In this document: positions 1 through 10,286 of the stretch, in pieces
Layout of the letters: every line of letters begins with the position of its first letter
Position numbering within the stretch: the stretch's first letter is position 1
From: Nesterenkonia pannonica
GTDB lineage: Bacteria; Actinomycetota; Actinomycetes; Actinomycetales; Micrococcaceae
Assembly (NCBI RefSeq): GCF_019575955.1
Contig: NZ_CP080575.1
Span: 186,001-250,000 of the forward strand
Direction: 5' to 3'
DNA length: 64,000 nucleotides
Program-made: the position numbers and the translations under genes
The notes under the pieces: generated by a model
Seen by the model: only the letters and a program-made list of their open reading frames with translations
What the model was told of the DNA's origin: nothing
Database searches by the model: none

Positions 1-241
1 TGCCGCCGAACCACCCGGGGAAGCTCGTCTCCGCCAGGATCGTGGAATGGTGCGAGCCGATGAGCACGCTCCACCACAGCGGAAACAGGCTGCCCAGGAT
101 CACCGCGGTCAGGCACCCGTAGACGATGAAGCCTGGCCGCCGCTGCGCTCCGCCGGGAGACGAACGGCGCCGCCGTCCCAGGGTGCGTCTCGCGTCGGCC
201 TCCCGGTCCACCGGAGCAATAGGGGCTGCGTCTGTCGTCAT
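1..241 (-). CDS. Carbohydrate ABC transporter permease, N-terminal part (MalG/CebG-like)
   Basis: The first 80 codons of an inner-membrane permease, cut by the window edge. The start is ATG at 241. A basic cytoplasmic N-terminus (many Arg, residues 17-40) is followed by a first membrane helix with FIVYGCLTAVILGSLFPLWW. This layout is usual for the second permease of CUT1-type sugar importers. It lies 25 bp after the first permease gene on the same strand and would pair with it. The ATPase is not in view; CUT1 systems often share a distant MsiK-type ATPase. The substrate cannot be read from this fragment. Confidence 0.75.
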   Translation of the reverse strand, partial: MTTDAAPIAPVDREADARRTLGRRRRSSPGGAQRRPGFIVYGCLTAVILGSLFPLWWSVLIGSHHSTILAETSFPGWFGG

Positions 242-266
242 GGGGATCCTCTCCGTGCGAGACGCT

Positions 267-1207
267 TCAGCAGCGACGGTCGCGCTGCCCTCCCGCCTCG
301 CCGTCAGCGATGCGGCGGGTGATGGTGAAGTTGATGATGCCGATCGCCACGATCAGCAGGAACAGCAGCACCGCCACGGCGCTGGCCGTCCCGAAGTCGG
401 AGCGGGTCCAGCCCAGCTCATACAGATACAGGGTCATGGTCCGCCACTGACCGTCGGTGCCTCCGCGGCCGTACTGGTCGTACATGCGCGGCTCATCGAA
501 GATCTGCAGGCCCCCGATCGTGGAGGTGATCACCACGAAGATGATCGTGGGCCGCAGCATCGGCACGGTGACCGACAGGAACTGACGGACCTTGCCCGCG
601 CCGTCGAGCTCCGCCTGCTCGTACAGGTCCCGCGGGATCGCCTGCATCGCGGCCAGGAAGATCAGCGCGTTGTACCCGGTCCAGCGGAAGTTGACCATGC
701 TCGCGATGGCCAGATGGCTGGGCAGCACATCCGACTGCCAACCGATGGACCCCAGCCCGATCGCCTCCAGCACCGAGTTCACCAGGCCGAAGCGCTGGCT
801 GAACAGGTTCGAAAAGATCAGGGCCACCGCCACCGGGGTGACCACATAGGGCAGCAGCACGCCCATTCGCCAGAACGTCCGGGCCCGAAGGTGCGTATCC
901 AGCATGTAGGCGATGATGATCGCCAGCACCACCTGCGGCCCGGTGGAGAGGACGAAGATGCTCAGGGTGTTGCGCAGCGACACCCAGAACGCCGACTGCC
1001 CCAGCACCTGGACGAAGTTCTCCAGCCCGATGAACTCGCCCTGGCCCATGATGAGGTCCCAGTCGTGCATGGCGACCCAGCCGGTGTAGACCAGGGGAAG
1101 AGCCCCACCACCGCGAAGAGGATGAAGAACGGACTGATGTAGAGGTACGGAGAGTACTTCCGGTCCCAGGCCGAGACCCGGGACCGGAGCGGAGCAGGCG
1201 CACTCAT
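267..1207 (-). CDS. Carbohydrate ABC transporter permease (MalF/CebF-like)
   Basis: A CUT1 sugar-importer permease of about 312 residues with an N-terminal cytoplasmic stretch and six predicted membrane helices. The sequence YSPYLYISPFFILF in the first helix is typical of CebF/MalF-type subunits. The coupling motif with EQAELDGAG, for contact with the ATPase, is at about 535-610 on the minus strand. The start is ATG at 1207, four bases after the stop of the binding-protein gene, so the genes are one operon. A one-base loss in a C run near 1094 splits the frame; FPLVYTGW is restored by adding one C. Cellobiose or another oligosaccharide is the likely substrate by similarity, not proven. Confidence 0.85.
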
Positions 1208-1211
1208 CCGA

Positions 1212-2518
1212 CTACTTCATCGCCTCGATGTCGTTGACGAACTTGTCCCACGACGACTCGGGGTCGTCGATGCCGTCGACGTCGACGCGGCCCAGGGCAT
1301 CCTGGATGGCCACGTTGATCAGCAGGTAGTTGGGGCCCTTGTACGGCTGGACCTCGATGGCCTCGGCCCGGTTCGCCAGGATCTGGCCTACCGGGGCGTC
1401 GTTGAAGAACTCGTCCTCATCCTCCTGAATCTCATCGGACTCCAGGGCCTCGACGGTGGACAGGAACGCCCCGATCGCGTCGAAGGCCTTCACCTGCTGC
1501 TCGGGGCCGTCAGCCACGCGGCAAGCTCCTTGGCGGCCTCAATGTTCTCCCCCTGGGTGGGGACCGTCAGGTAGGAGCCTCCCCAGTTGCCTCCGCCGCC
1601 GGGAAAGACGTCGGCGACGTCCCAGCCCTCCACACCCGCAGCATTGCCCTCGATGACGCCGAGCATCCAGCCCGGGCAGAGCATGGTGGCGAAGCCGTCG
1701 CGCTGGAAGGCGTCGGACCAGTCGCCCGACCACTGGGAGAGCCCGGCGGAGAGCTCGTCCTCCACGCTGGCCTCGAGGAGCTGGTCATAGAGGCTCCGGA
1801 CCTCATCGTTGGTGTCGGCGATGATCTCCCCGTCCTCGGTCTCGTAGGGGACCTCGACCTGGTTGATCATTCCCTGCCAGACGTTGTCCGAGCCGGAGAA
1901 CCAGGGGACGTCCGTGGCCTCCACGAACTCCTGGCCCACCTCGAAGTACGTGTCCCAGTCGCCGTCGATGAGCTCAGCGACCTCGTCACGATCCGTGGGG
2001 AGGCTCTACCTCCTCGAACAGGTCCGAGCGGTAGCAGAGCGCCTGCGGGCCGCTGTCCGTGCCGTATCCGATGAGTAAGCCGTCGTCGTCCTGGCCCTCC
2101 TCGTACTTCCAGTCCAGCCACCGGTCCTCCAGCTCGGGGTCGCCGAGGTCCTCGAACCGGTCGGCGTACTGCTTGAACTCAACCAGCCAGTCCAGCTCGA
2201 CGGCCTCAATGTCGCTGGCGCCCGAATCGGCGCCGAGGGAGTTCCGCAGAGAGTCGCGGGCGTTCTCCGCGGTGTCGACCTTGTTGTGCTCGATCCGTAT
2301 GCCGGTCTCCTCCTCGTATTCGTCGAAGAGATCCTCGTAGCCGAATTCGTTGAATGTGGTGACGCTCAGGCTCTCGGGAGCTTCTGCCTCCTCGGGCTGG
2401 CTCTCGGCGGCGTCCCTCCGCAGGCGCTGAGGCCCAGGGCCAGGACGGCCAAAGCCCCGGTCAGGCGGACGGGAGTCCCATAGCGGGACAAGGGGTGAAC
2501 AGCTTCTGTGGTGCTCAC
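1212..2518 (-). CDS. Extracellular sugar-binding lipoprotein of the ABC importer (CebE-like)
   Basis: Family 1 solute-binding lipoprotein. The start is GTG at 2518 with a TAAGGAGAG ribosome-binding site just upstream. A signal peptide ends in the lipobox LSAC, so the mature protein should be lipid-anchored outside the membrane. The mature part is acidic, with the usual pattern of these proteins (WLVEFKQYADRFEDL, then GYGTDSGPQALCYRSDLFEE). Frame breaks near 2415, 1995 and 1515 split it into pieces that join into one chain of about 435 residues. It is the first gene of the importer operon and lies behind a LacI-type operator at 2567-2580. Confidence 0.85.
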
Positions 2519-2566
2519 GATCTCTCCTTAGATCTCAGGGAGGCGATATCAGCAGCCTCGATGCTG

Positions 2567-2580
2567 CGAGAGCGCTCTCA
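2567..2580. promoter_or_regulatory. LacI-family operator (CebR-like palindrome)
   Basis: CGAGAGCGCTCTCA contains the perfect 12-bp palindrome GAGAGCGCTCTC. It sits 49-62 bp upstream of the GTG start of the sugar-binding protein on the minus strand. LacI-family repressors, including CebR, bind GC-centred palindromes such as TGGGAGCGCTCCCA. The regulator gene itself is not in this window. Confidence 0.65.
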
Positions 2581-2777
2581 CGATGTGATGAGAGTAGCAT
2601 TTTTGTGGCGTCCGTCACACCCTTGGCGCAAACACTTCAGGCGACGTCAAGCCCGGGCTGATGGTCTCTTGGGGCGAATGACACCCCGGGACGTAGAATG
2701 TTCCGCGACACTGCCCGCAGTGCGCCGTTCTTCTCCACAGCATCTCGGCGTACGCATGACACCCGAAGGAGGCAGCT

Positions 2778-3548
2778 GTGGGATTGCTCGACTCACTGGA
2801 GCGCGGCATCGAAAAAGCCGTCCGCAGCGCCTTCTCGCCGCATGGAGGAGCCTCGGCCCCGTGGAGATCGCAACAGCCGTCCGCCGGCACATGGACCGCG
2901 AGTCCACCCAAGCACCCAACGGCGCCACCCTGGTGCCGAACCTCTACAAGATCCGCCTCTCCGAAACCGACTTCCAAGAGGCCAAGAAGTACGGCTCCGC
3001 CCTGGCGGAGGAGCTGTGCCAGGAGATCATCCGCCACGCAGACTCCCAGAGCTATACGCTCTTGGGCTCGGTCAGGGCGACGTTCGTGAAGAACACCGAG
3101 CTCAAGCGCGGCCAGATGAGCATCGAGACCACCACCGACGCCGGAGCAGCCCCGGAAGCTCCCGCAGCGCCGAAGGCCGCGGCTCAGCCGACACCAGCCG
3201 CAGGCCCCGAGGCCACCGCCGCCCTGCCCACCAGCATGGCTGCTGCCGGAGCCCAGGCCGCCACGACCACAGCCATCCTCGAGCACGCCGGAAACACCTA
3301 CCCCTGGGGAGGACACCATCATCGGGCGCTCATCCTCAGCGGACATCACCATCACCGACACCGGGGTCTCCCGCCAGCATCTCGAGATCTTCGAGCACGA
3401 AGGCCGCTGGTACGCCCGCGACCTTGGCTCCACGAACGGGTCCTCGGTCGAAGGTCAGAAGCTGAGCCCCTCCACCGGCGACGCCGAGCTCTACGACCAG
3501 GCCACCATCGCCATGGGCAACGCCCGCCTCAGATTCCGTCTGGGGTGA
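2778..3548 (+). CDS. fhaA: FhaA: DUF3662 plus FHA-domain phosphothreonine-binding protein
   Basis: Start GTG at 2778 after GGAGGCAGCT. The N-terminus MGLLDSLERGIEKAV and the following VEIATAVRRHMDRES are the DUF3662 domain. A low-complexity Ala/Pro linker follows (about 3130-3290), then a C-terminal FHA domain with IIGRSSSADI, SRQHLEI and DLGSTNGSSV. FHA domains bind phosphothreonine on kinase substrates; in mycobacteria FhaA binds the MviN/MurJ pseudokinase and controls peptidoglycan synthesis. It is the first gene of the operon running to gatD. Frame breaks lie near 2840 and 3305. A kinase-like protein next to murJ is present at 58933-60169, so the known partner pair may both be in this window. 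Confidence 0.9.
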
Positions 3549-3561
3549 CCCGGAGAAGCCT

Positions 3562-4052
3562 ATGAGCGAACTTGCCATCACCGTCCTGCAGTTCGGCCTC
3601 CTGCTGCTGCTGTGGATCCTGATCCTCTCCATCATCGCCGCCCAGGGCCGCGACATGATGGTCTCCCGCCGCACCCGCGGCGGCGCCGCAAACCCCGCAG
3701 CCCCAGCCGGGCAGGCAGCCAGCGCCGAGCAGGCCACCGTCCAGCAGGCGCTACCAGCGGCCCAAGCCGCGGCGGCTCGTCGTCTCCGAGGGCCCGCACG
3801 TGGGCACCGAAGTCACCCTGGGCTCCTCACCCGTCATGCTCGGCCGCGCCCAGGAGTGCACCGTCGTCCTCGAGGACGACTACTCCTCCGGACGCCACGC
3901 ACGCCTGTTCCCGCAGGGTCCCGCTGGTTCATCGAGGACCTGGGATCCACCAACGGCACCTGGCTCGGCGACGAGCAGCTCACCCGCGCCTCCACCGTGG
4001 AGCCGGGGACCGGATCCGCATCGGCAAGACCGTTCTGGAGCTGAGAACCTAG
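3562..4052 (+). CDS. fhaB: FhaB/FipA: membrane-anchored FHA-domain protein
   Basis: Start ATG at 3562, 13 bp after fhaA. One N-terminal membrane helix (FGLLLLLWILILSIIAAQG) is followed by an Ala-rich linker and a C-terminal FHA domain (GTEVTLGSSPVMLGRAQ, SSGRHARLF, DLGSTNGTWLG, IGKTVLEL). This is the FipA/FhaB type, a PASTA-kinase substrate near the division machinery. Breaks near 3770-3790, 3915 and 4005 need three shifts to read it through. Its stop codon overlaps the pstP start (TAGTG), so the two are translationally coupled. Confidence 0.9.
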
Positions 4053-5637
4053 TGGCGCTGGTGTTCCGTTTCGCCGCACGCTCCGACGAGGGCGTGGTGC
4101 GCTCCAAGAACGACGACTCCGGATACGCCGGACGGTTCTTCGCCGTGGTGGCCGACGGCATGGGCGGCCACGCAGGCGGCGACGTCGCCTCCGCCTCCAC
4201 GGTGCTGGACCTCGCGCACCTGGATACGCGCGGCTTCGCGGAGCCTGAGACCGTCCTTCCCGATGAGATCCAGACTGCCAACGCGTTCCTCTCCAAGCTC
4301 GTGCAGACCAACCCCAAGCTCACCGGGATGGGAACGACCATCACCGCGCTGCTGATCACGGACAACCGGCTGCAGTTCGCCCACGTGGGAGACTCCCGTG
4401 CCTACCGGCTGAAGAAGGGCCGCTTCCGGCAGATCAGCAAGGACCACACCTTCGTGCAGCGGCTGGTCGACGAAGGCCGCCTGGACCCGGAGGCCGCCGA
4501 ATACCACCCGCACAAGAACGTGCTGATGCGGGTGCTCGGCGACGTCGACGCCTCCCCGAGCTGGACATCACCAGCTTCCCCCTCGAGGTAAGCGAGCGCT
4601 GGCTGCTGTGCTCGGACGGCCTCAACGCCATCGTGTCCGACCGGCTCATCGAGCAGAAGCTGCGGTCCACCCTGTCGCTGGAGCAGATCGTCGACGACCT
4701 CACCAAGCTCACCCTCGACGGCGGCGCCCCGGACAACGTCACGGTCCTGGCCCTGGAGGTGGTGGACGCCGATGAGGCCGACCTCGCCGACTCCGACTCC
4801 CTCCCCTCTCCGAGGAGGCCGTGGCTGCGGCCGAGAGCCCCCACGAGTGGGAGGTCGATGCGCGGCAGACCATGGAGATGGAGCTCATCCCCGTGGTGAA
4901 CAAAGAGGCCCTCACCGGCCACGACTACGACGACGCGGAGCTCTCCCCTGTCAGCCTCTATGGTCCGCTCCACCATCGGCGTCCGCCCGCACGTGCTCGT
5001 GGGTGCCGCGACCACCGCCACCGAGACCGGAACGATCACGCTGGTGCCCCGCAACGTCGACGAGCACCCGGTGCCCGTCCTGACGGGCCAGCCGCTGAAG
5101 CCGGTGCGGCACACCTACTCCGAGATGCTCGCTTAGCTACGACCCGAACCAGACCGCGCCTATGACCCGAGCCTCCGACGACTCAGCGCCCGTGGACCCC
5201 GAGGACACTGACGAGCCCTCAGAGTCCGAGGGGACTTCGGCCTGGAGCTGGACGACGAGGAGGTCGACTCCATTGCCCAGGCCCGGCGGCGCCACTCCTG
5301 GTTCCTTCCCGTCTTCGTGGCGCTGGTGACACTGCTCATCGGGATGATCGCCTTCATCGGCTACGTCTGGACGCAGCAGCAGTACTACGTGGGAGAGGAC
5401 GACGGGGAGGTCGCCATCTACAACGGCGTCTCCCAGCAGCTGGGGCCCATCAGCCTCTCCGAGGTCAATGAGCATTCCGGCATCCCGCTGCAGGAGCTCA
5501 GCTTCTATGAGCGCGAGCGCCTGCGCTCCGGCATTCCGGCCGACGACCGACGCCACGCCGAGCAGATCGTCGAGACCCTGCGCGCCGACGCGGACCTGCC
5601 CGAGAATGCGGACCTTCCCGAGGACGGTGAGCAGTGA
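4052..5637 (+). CDS. pstP: PstP: PP2C-type Ser/Thr protein phosphatase with membrane anchor
   Basis: Reverses the action of the operon's two kinases. Start GTG at 4052. Catalytic-domain motifs in order: RSKNDDS, VADGMGGHAGGD, GMGTT, VGDSRAYR, CSDGL and GGAPDNVTVL, giving the metal-binding aspartates of the PPM family. After a 60-80 residue linker come a membrane helix (FLPVFVALVTLLIGMIAFIGYVW) and a short extracytoplasmic tail. Breaks near 4555, 4805, 4950, 5131 and 5230. The one at 5131 reads GCTTAGCTAC, the window's recurrent error signature, where LAGYD is expected. The stop overlaps the ftsW ATG. Confidence 0.93.
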
Positions 5638-7080
5638 TGCCCGCCCCGACTGAGACCTACCGGCCCCGCCGCAACATCGAGCTGCTCCTGCTGCTGATCG
5701 CACTGATCATCGGCGTCGGCGCACAGCTGCTCGTCGGCCTGAGCATGGACCAGAGCCTGGAGGACACCCACTACTGGGTGACCGGCGGCCTGTACGCGGC
5801 CATGGCCCTCGGCTTCCACGTGGTGCTCAGGCTCCGCGCCAAGTACGCCGACCCGTTCATCCTGCCGATCGTGGTGACGCTGAACGGGCTGGGGATCGCG
5901 ATGATCCACCGGCTGGACCTCACACCGAACTACGCCGACGTGGCCACCCGCCAGCTGGGCTGGACCGCAGTGTCCATGCTCGCTGCGGTGCTGCTGCTGT
6001 GGTTCCTCAAAGACCACCGCAGACTTCGCCAAGTCACCTACATCTCGCTGCTCGCCAGTGTCGTGCTGCTGATGATGCCGATGCTGCCGGGCATCGGCAT
6101 GGAGCTCAACGGCGCCAGAGTCTGGGTGAACCTGGGCATCGCCACCTTCCAGCCCGGCGAGCTGGCCAAGGTCACCCTCGCCATCTTCTTCGCCGGATTC
6201 CTGGCCAACAACCGCGACCTCATCCTGCTGGCGGGCAAGAAGATCGGGCCCCTGAGCCTGCCGCGGGTGCGGGATCTCGCACCGCTGTTCATCGCATGGC
6301 TCGCCGCCCTGGGCGTGCTGATCATGCAGAACGACCTCGGCACCGCTCTGATGTTCTTCGGGCTCTTCGTCGCGGTGATCTATGTGGCCACCTCGCGCAT
6401 CTCCTGGATCCTGATCGGCGGCGGATTCATCGTCGCCGGTGCGGCCCTGGCATTCATGTACGTGCCCCACGCCCAGCAGCGGCTGCAGATCTGGCTGGAC
6501 CCCTTCAACCAGGAGATCTACGAGCGCCAGTACGGCGGCTCGCACCAGGTGGTCCAGGGCCTCTTCGGGCTGGCGAACGGCGGACTGACCGGCACAGGGC
6601 TCGGCTCCGGATCGCCCCAGATGGCACCCCTGGCCAACTCGGACATGATCCCGGCAGCCTTCGGCGAGGAGCTGGGCTTCATCGGCCTCGCCGCCATGCT
6701 GATGCTCTACCTGCTGCTCTTCAGCCGGTACATGCGCGCTTAAGCATCGGAACCCGCGACTCCTTCGGCAAGCTGCTCGCCGTGGGCCTCGCCGTGGTCC
6801 TGGTGCTGCAGGTCTTCGTCGTGGTCGGAGGGATCACCCGAGTGATCCCCATGTCCGGCCTGGTCTCGCCGTTCCTGGCAGTAAGCGGCTCAGCCCTGCT
6901 GGCCAACTGGCTGATCGTCGCTCTCATGCTCCTCATCAGCCACTCGGCGCGCCAAGCCCGTCGTACTGGGCAGCATGGTCAACACCTCCGGTGAGGGCGC
7001 CTCCGGGACCGAGCACCCCTGAAGTGGCGCGACACCGGCGAAACCCAGTAGGCCCGCGACGCCCAGGCCGCAGGAGGTGA
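5637..7080 (+). CDS. ftsW: FtsW/RodA-type SEDS peptidoglycan polymerase
   Basis: Polytopic SEDS glycosyltransferase that polymerises lipid II with the class B PBP encoded next. Start ATG at 5637 inside the pstP stop. About ten membrane helices. SEDS landmarks include GARVWVNLGIATFQPGELAK and the region from NDLGTALM to SDMIPAAFGEELGFIG. The frame is cut at 6741 (TAAGC signature) and resumes with SIGTRDSFGKLLAVGLA and GGITRVIPMSGLVSPF. A further break near 6950 leaves the exact end uncertain, at TGA 7020-7022 or 7078-7080. In this operon type the gene is called either ftsW or rodA. Confidence 0.92.
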
Positions 7081-7083
7081 GCG

Positions 7084-8540
7084 ATGAACCGCGCGATCCG
7101 CCACACCTGGATGGTCTCCATCGCCATGTTCATGACTCTCCTGGTGGCCCTGAGCCTGATCCAGGTGGTCCTCACCGAAGACCTCAACTCCCACCCGAAC
7201 AACGCCCGGCAGACCATCCAGCAGGTGGCGCACCCCGCGGACCCATCACCGTGGAGGGAACTCCGATCGTGGAATCGGTGGAGTCCGAGAACTCCGTGTA
7301 CGACTACCAGCGGGTGTACAACGAGCCGGAGCTCTACGCCTAAGCATCACCGGCTTCTACTCGACGAGCGAAGGCGCCCCCGCCGGCATCGAGCAGGCCG
7401 AGAACGACTTCCTCACCGGGCAGTCCGACTCCCAGTTCATCGACCGAGTGACCACCCTGTTCACCGGCGACACCATGCACGGAGCCCAGGTGGAGCTGAC
7501 TCTCGACCACTCGATGCAGCAGGCCGCCTACAACCTCATCCCCAACGACGCCCGCGGCTCCATCGTGGTCACAGAGATCGAGACCGGCGACGTGAAGGCG
7601 ATGGCCTCGAAGCCCAGCTATGACCCGAACGAGCTGGCTGTGCACTCCAACTCCCAGTACACGGAGAACCGCTCGCGCATCATCGACCAGGTAAGCGTGG
7701 ACCCCTACAGCTTCCGGCCCCTCAACTCACCGATCTTCCCCGGCTCGTCCTTCAAGCTCGTCACCGCAGCCGCCATGCTCGAATCGGGCGACTACGCGCC
7801 TGACGACGAGCTGGACAACCCGCCGGAGATCGACCTGCCGGACTCGTCCAACACTCTGCCCAACTTCCGGGACGGCGGCTGCGGGGCCCAGTCCCAGGCT
7901 GAGCTGAACTGGATCTTCGCGAACTCGTGCAACACGCCGTTCGCCGAGGCCGCCATGGACATCGGCCAGGGGACCATGCTCGAGACGGCTGAGGCCTTCG
8001 GCTTCAACCAGCCGCTGCGCATTCCCAACCACGTCACCGCCTCGAACTTCCCGCAGGACGACATCGAGGATGCCTTCCTGGCACTGAGCTCCATCGGCCA
8101 GGACAACGTGACCGCCACCCCTCTGCAGATGAACATGGCAGCCGCCGCCGTCGCGAACGACGGAGCCATGATGCGCCCGCAGCTGGTCGACACCATCCGG
8201 GGCTCCGACCTCCAGATCCTCTCCCAGCCCGCTTCGGAGGTGTTGAATGATGCCATGAGCTCCTCCACCGCCGCAGACATCGCTGACATGATGGTGGAGA
8301 CCGCCGAAACAGGCACCGGAGCAGCCGCATCCGCGCAGACCAGCCATGACATCGCCGTCAAGACCGGCACCGCGGAGACGGGGAGGACGGCGAAGTGCAC
8401 TCCTGGATCACCGGGTTCGCGCTTACCGATGAGCCGCAGTACGCGATCACGGTGGCCTATGAGCGCACCAGCTACAGCGCTACTCCTCACTCACAGCAGG
8501 AAACTTCGCAGCGATGGTGGAAGAGGTGATGAGCCAGTGA
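7084..8540 (+). CDS. pbpA: PbpA: class B penicillin-binding transpeptidase
   Basis: Monofunctional DD-transpeptidase that partners the SEDS protein. Start ATG at 7084 after AGGAGGTGAGCG. An N-terminal signal anchor ([21 protein letters not shown]) is followed by a dimerisation domain and the transpeptidase domain. The three active-site motifs are visible: SSFK (in PGSSFKLVT), SCN (FANSCNTPF) and KTGTAE. Breaks near 7240, 7341 (GCCTAAGC signature), 8380 and 8475. The stop overlaps the pknA GTG. Confidence 0.94.
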
Positions 8541-10253
8541 GGCCAGCAGTCGGCATCACCATGGGGGCCGTTACAAGCTCACCGAACGGATCGCCATCGG
8601 CGGTATGGGCGAGGTATGGAAGGCCGACGACGAGATCCTCGGCCGCACCGTCGCCATCAAGATCCTCAAGGAGGAGTACACCGGCGACGAGGCGTTCCTG
8701 CGCCGCTTCCGTGCCGAGGCGCGTCACACGGCCCTGCTCAATCACCCCGGCATCGCCGACATCTACGACTACGGCGAGCAAGTAGGCTCCGGCTACCTGG
8801 TCATGGAGCTGGTTCCCGGTAAGCCGCTGAGCCTCATCCTCGAGAAGGAGAAGACCCTCCCTGGGAGAAGACGCTCTCAATCCTCGCCCAGACCGGCCGC
8901 GCCCTCCAGGTCGCGCACGATCAGGGCCTGGTGCACCGGGATGTGAAGCCCGGCAACCTGCTCATCACCCCACACGCCGGGTGAAGATCACCGACTTCGG
9001 CATTGCGCGCCTCGCCGACCAGGTCCCACTGACTGCCACCGGTCAGGTGATGGGAACCGTCCAGTACCTCTCTCCCGAGCAGGCCACCGGCCAGCACGCC
9101 ACAGGCTCCTCGGACATCTACGCCCTCGGCGTGATCGGCTACGAAGCCCTGGTGGGCCACCGCCCCTTCACGGGCGAGTCCCAGATCGCCATCGCTCTCA
9201 AGCAGGTCAACGACCCGCCATAAGCCCTGCCCGACTCCTTCCCGGAGCCGGTCCGCGCGCTCATCATGACGATGCTGGCCAAGGAGCCCGAGGCGGCCCG
9301 CCAACGCGACGAAGATGGCCGACGCCTCTGAGGCTCTCCTGCGGCACGACCTCACCGGAGCGCTCGAGGCAGTGCCGTCCATGCGTCGCCACATGGGCTC
9401 GGAGAACGACGACACCCAGATCCTTCCCGCCTACAGCGCGGCACAGGGCAGCGAGTAGGCCGCGGCCTCCATAAACGACGCGCCCTCGGCCAAGACCCCG
9501 AACAGCCCGACGACCCCTCCGGACCCGGGCTGGCCCACGGCCTCTCCGCCAAAGACCCGGAGACAGGGAGCGTCCCGCCTCACCGGGCCAGGAGGACGGG
9601 CCCGGCTGGAGATGGCCCGCCGCCATCCTCGTGCTCCTGGTGCTTCTGGCGCTCGCCGCGGCGATCTTCCTGCCGCAGCTCGCCTCAGGCGACTCCCCGA
9701 CGAGCAGCTGGCCACAGGTGAGCCCACCGAAGTGGAGACGGTCACCGCCGAGCCCGACCTGATCACCATCGACGAGGAGGCGCTGCTCGGAATGCCGGTG
9801 GACGAGGCCGCCGCGCTGCTCGAGGACGAAGGCTTCGAGGTCGACACCGAAGAGGCTGCCTCCAACGAGCCTGCCGGAACCGTCATCCAAGTCATCCCCA
9901 CCGGAGAGCTGCCTGCCGGAAGTGCAGTGCACCTGCGCTACTCGGTAAGCCCACCGCCCGCGCCCACCACCCAGGCGCCCCGCAGCAGGACGCCCCGGCG
10001 ACCCAGGCACCGCCTCCGGCGCCGGCGCCCGCCCCTGAGAACGACGGCGGGGAGGAACAGCCTCCCCGCCCCAGTCGCCCGCAGAAGCTCCCACCACGCA
10101 GCCGGACCCGACCCCCGAGGACGCTCCCAGCCCTGAGGAGGAGCCGAGGAGGACGGCAATGCCGCCGAGGGCGAGGCCGAAGACCCAGCCCCTGAAGCCA
10201 ACACCGACACCGGCCCGGACGCTCGCACCAGCAGCTCCCAGGGCGCGGAATAG
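8537..10253 (+). CDS. pknA: PknA: transmembrane Ser/Thr protein kinase with one PASTA-like domain
   Basis: Kinase domain with glycine loop [11 protein letters not shown], catalytic Lys in [26 protein letters not shown] and the activation segment [17 protein letters not shown]. The frame then meets TAA at 9221-9223 where DPPPALPDS is expected, and TAG at 9456-9458 where a Pro codon fits; both carry the TA(A/G)GC signature. Beyond them lie a membrane helix ([21 protein letters not shown]), a PASTA-like module ([21 protein letters not shown] to [10 protein letters not shown]) and a Pro/Gln-rich tail. Start GTG 8537 overlaps the pbpA stop. Mycobacterial PknA has no PASTA domain, so the tail is unusual if the frames are joined correctly. 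The exact tail frame is uncertain. Confidence 0.88.
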
Positions 10254-10286
10254 GTTCCATGCCCATATGCGAGACTGAACTGATCC

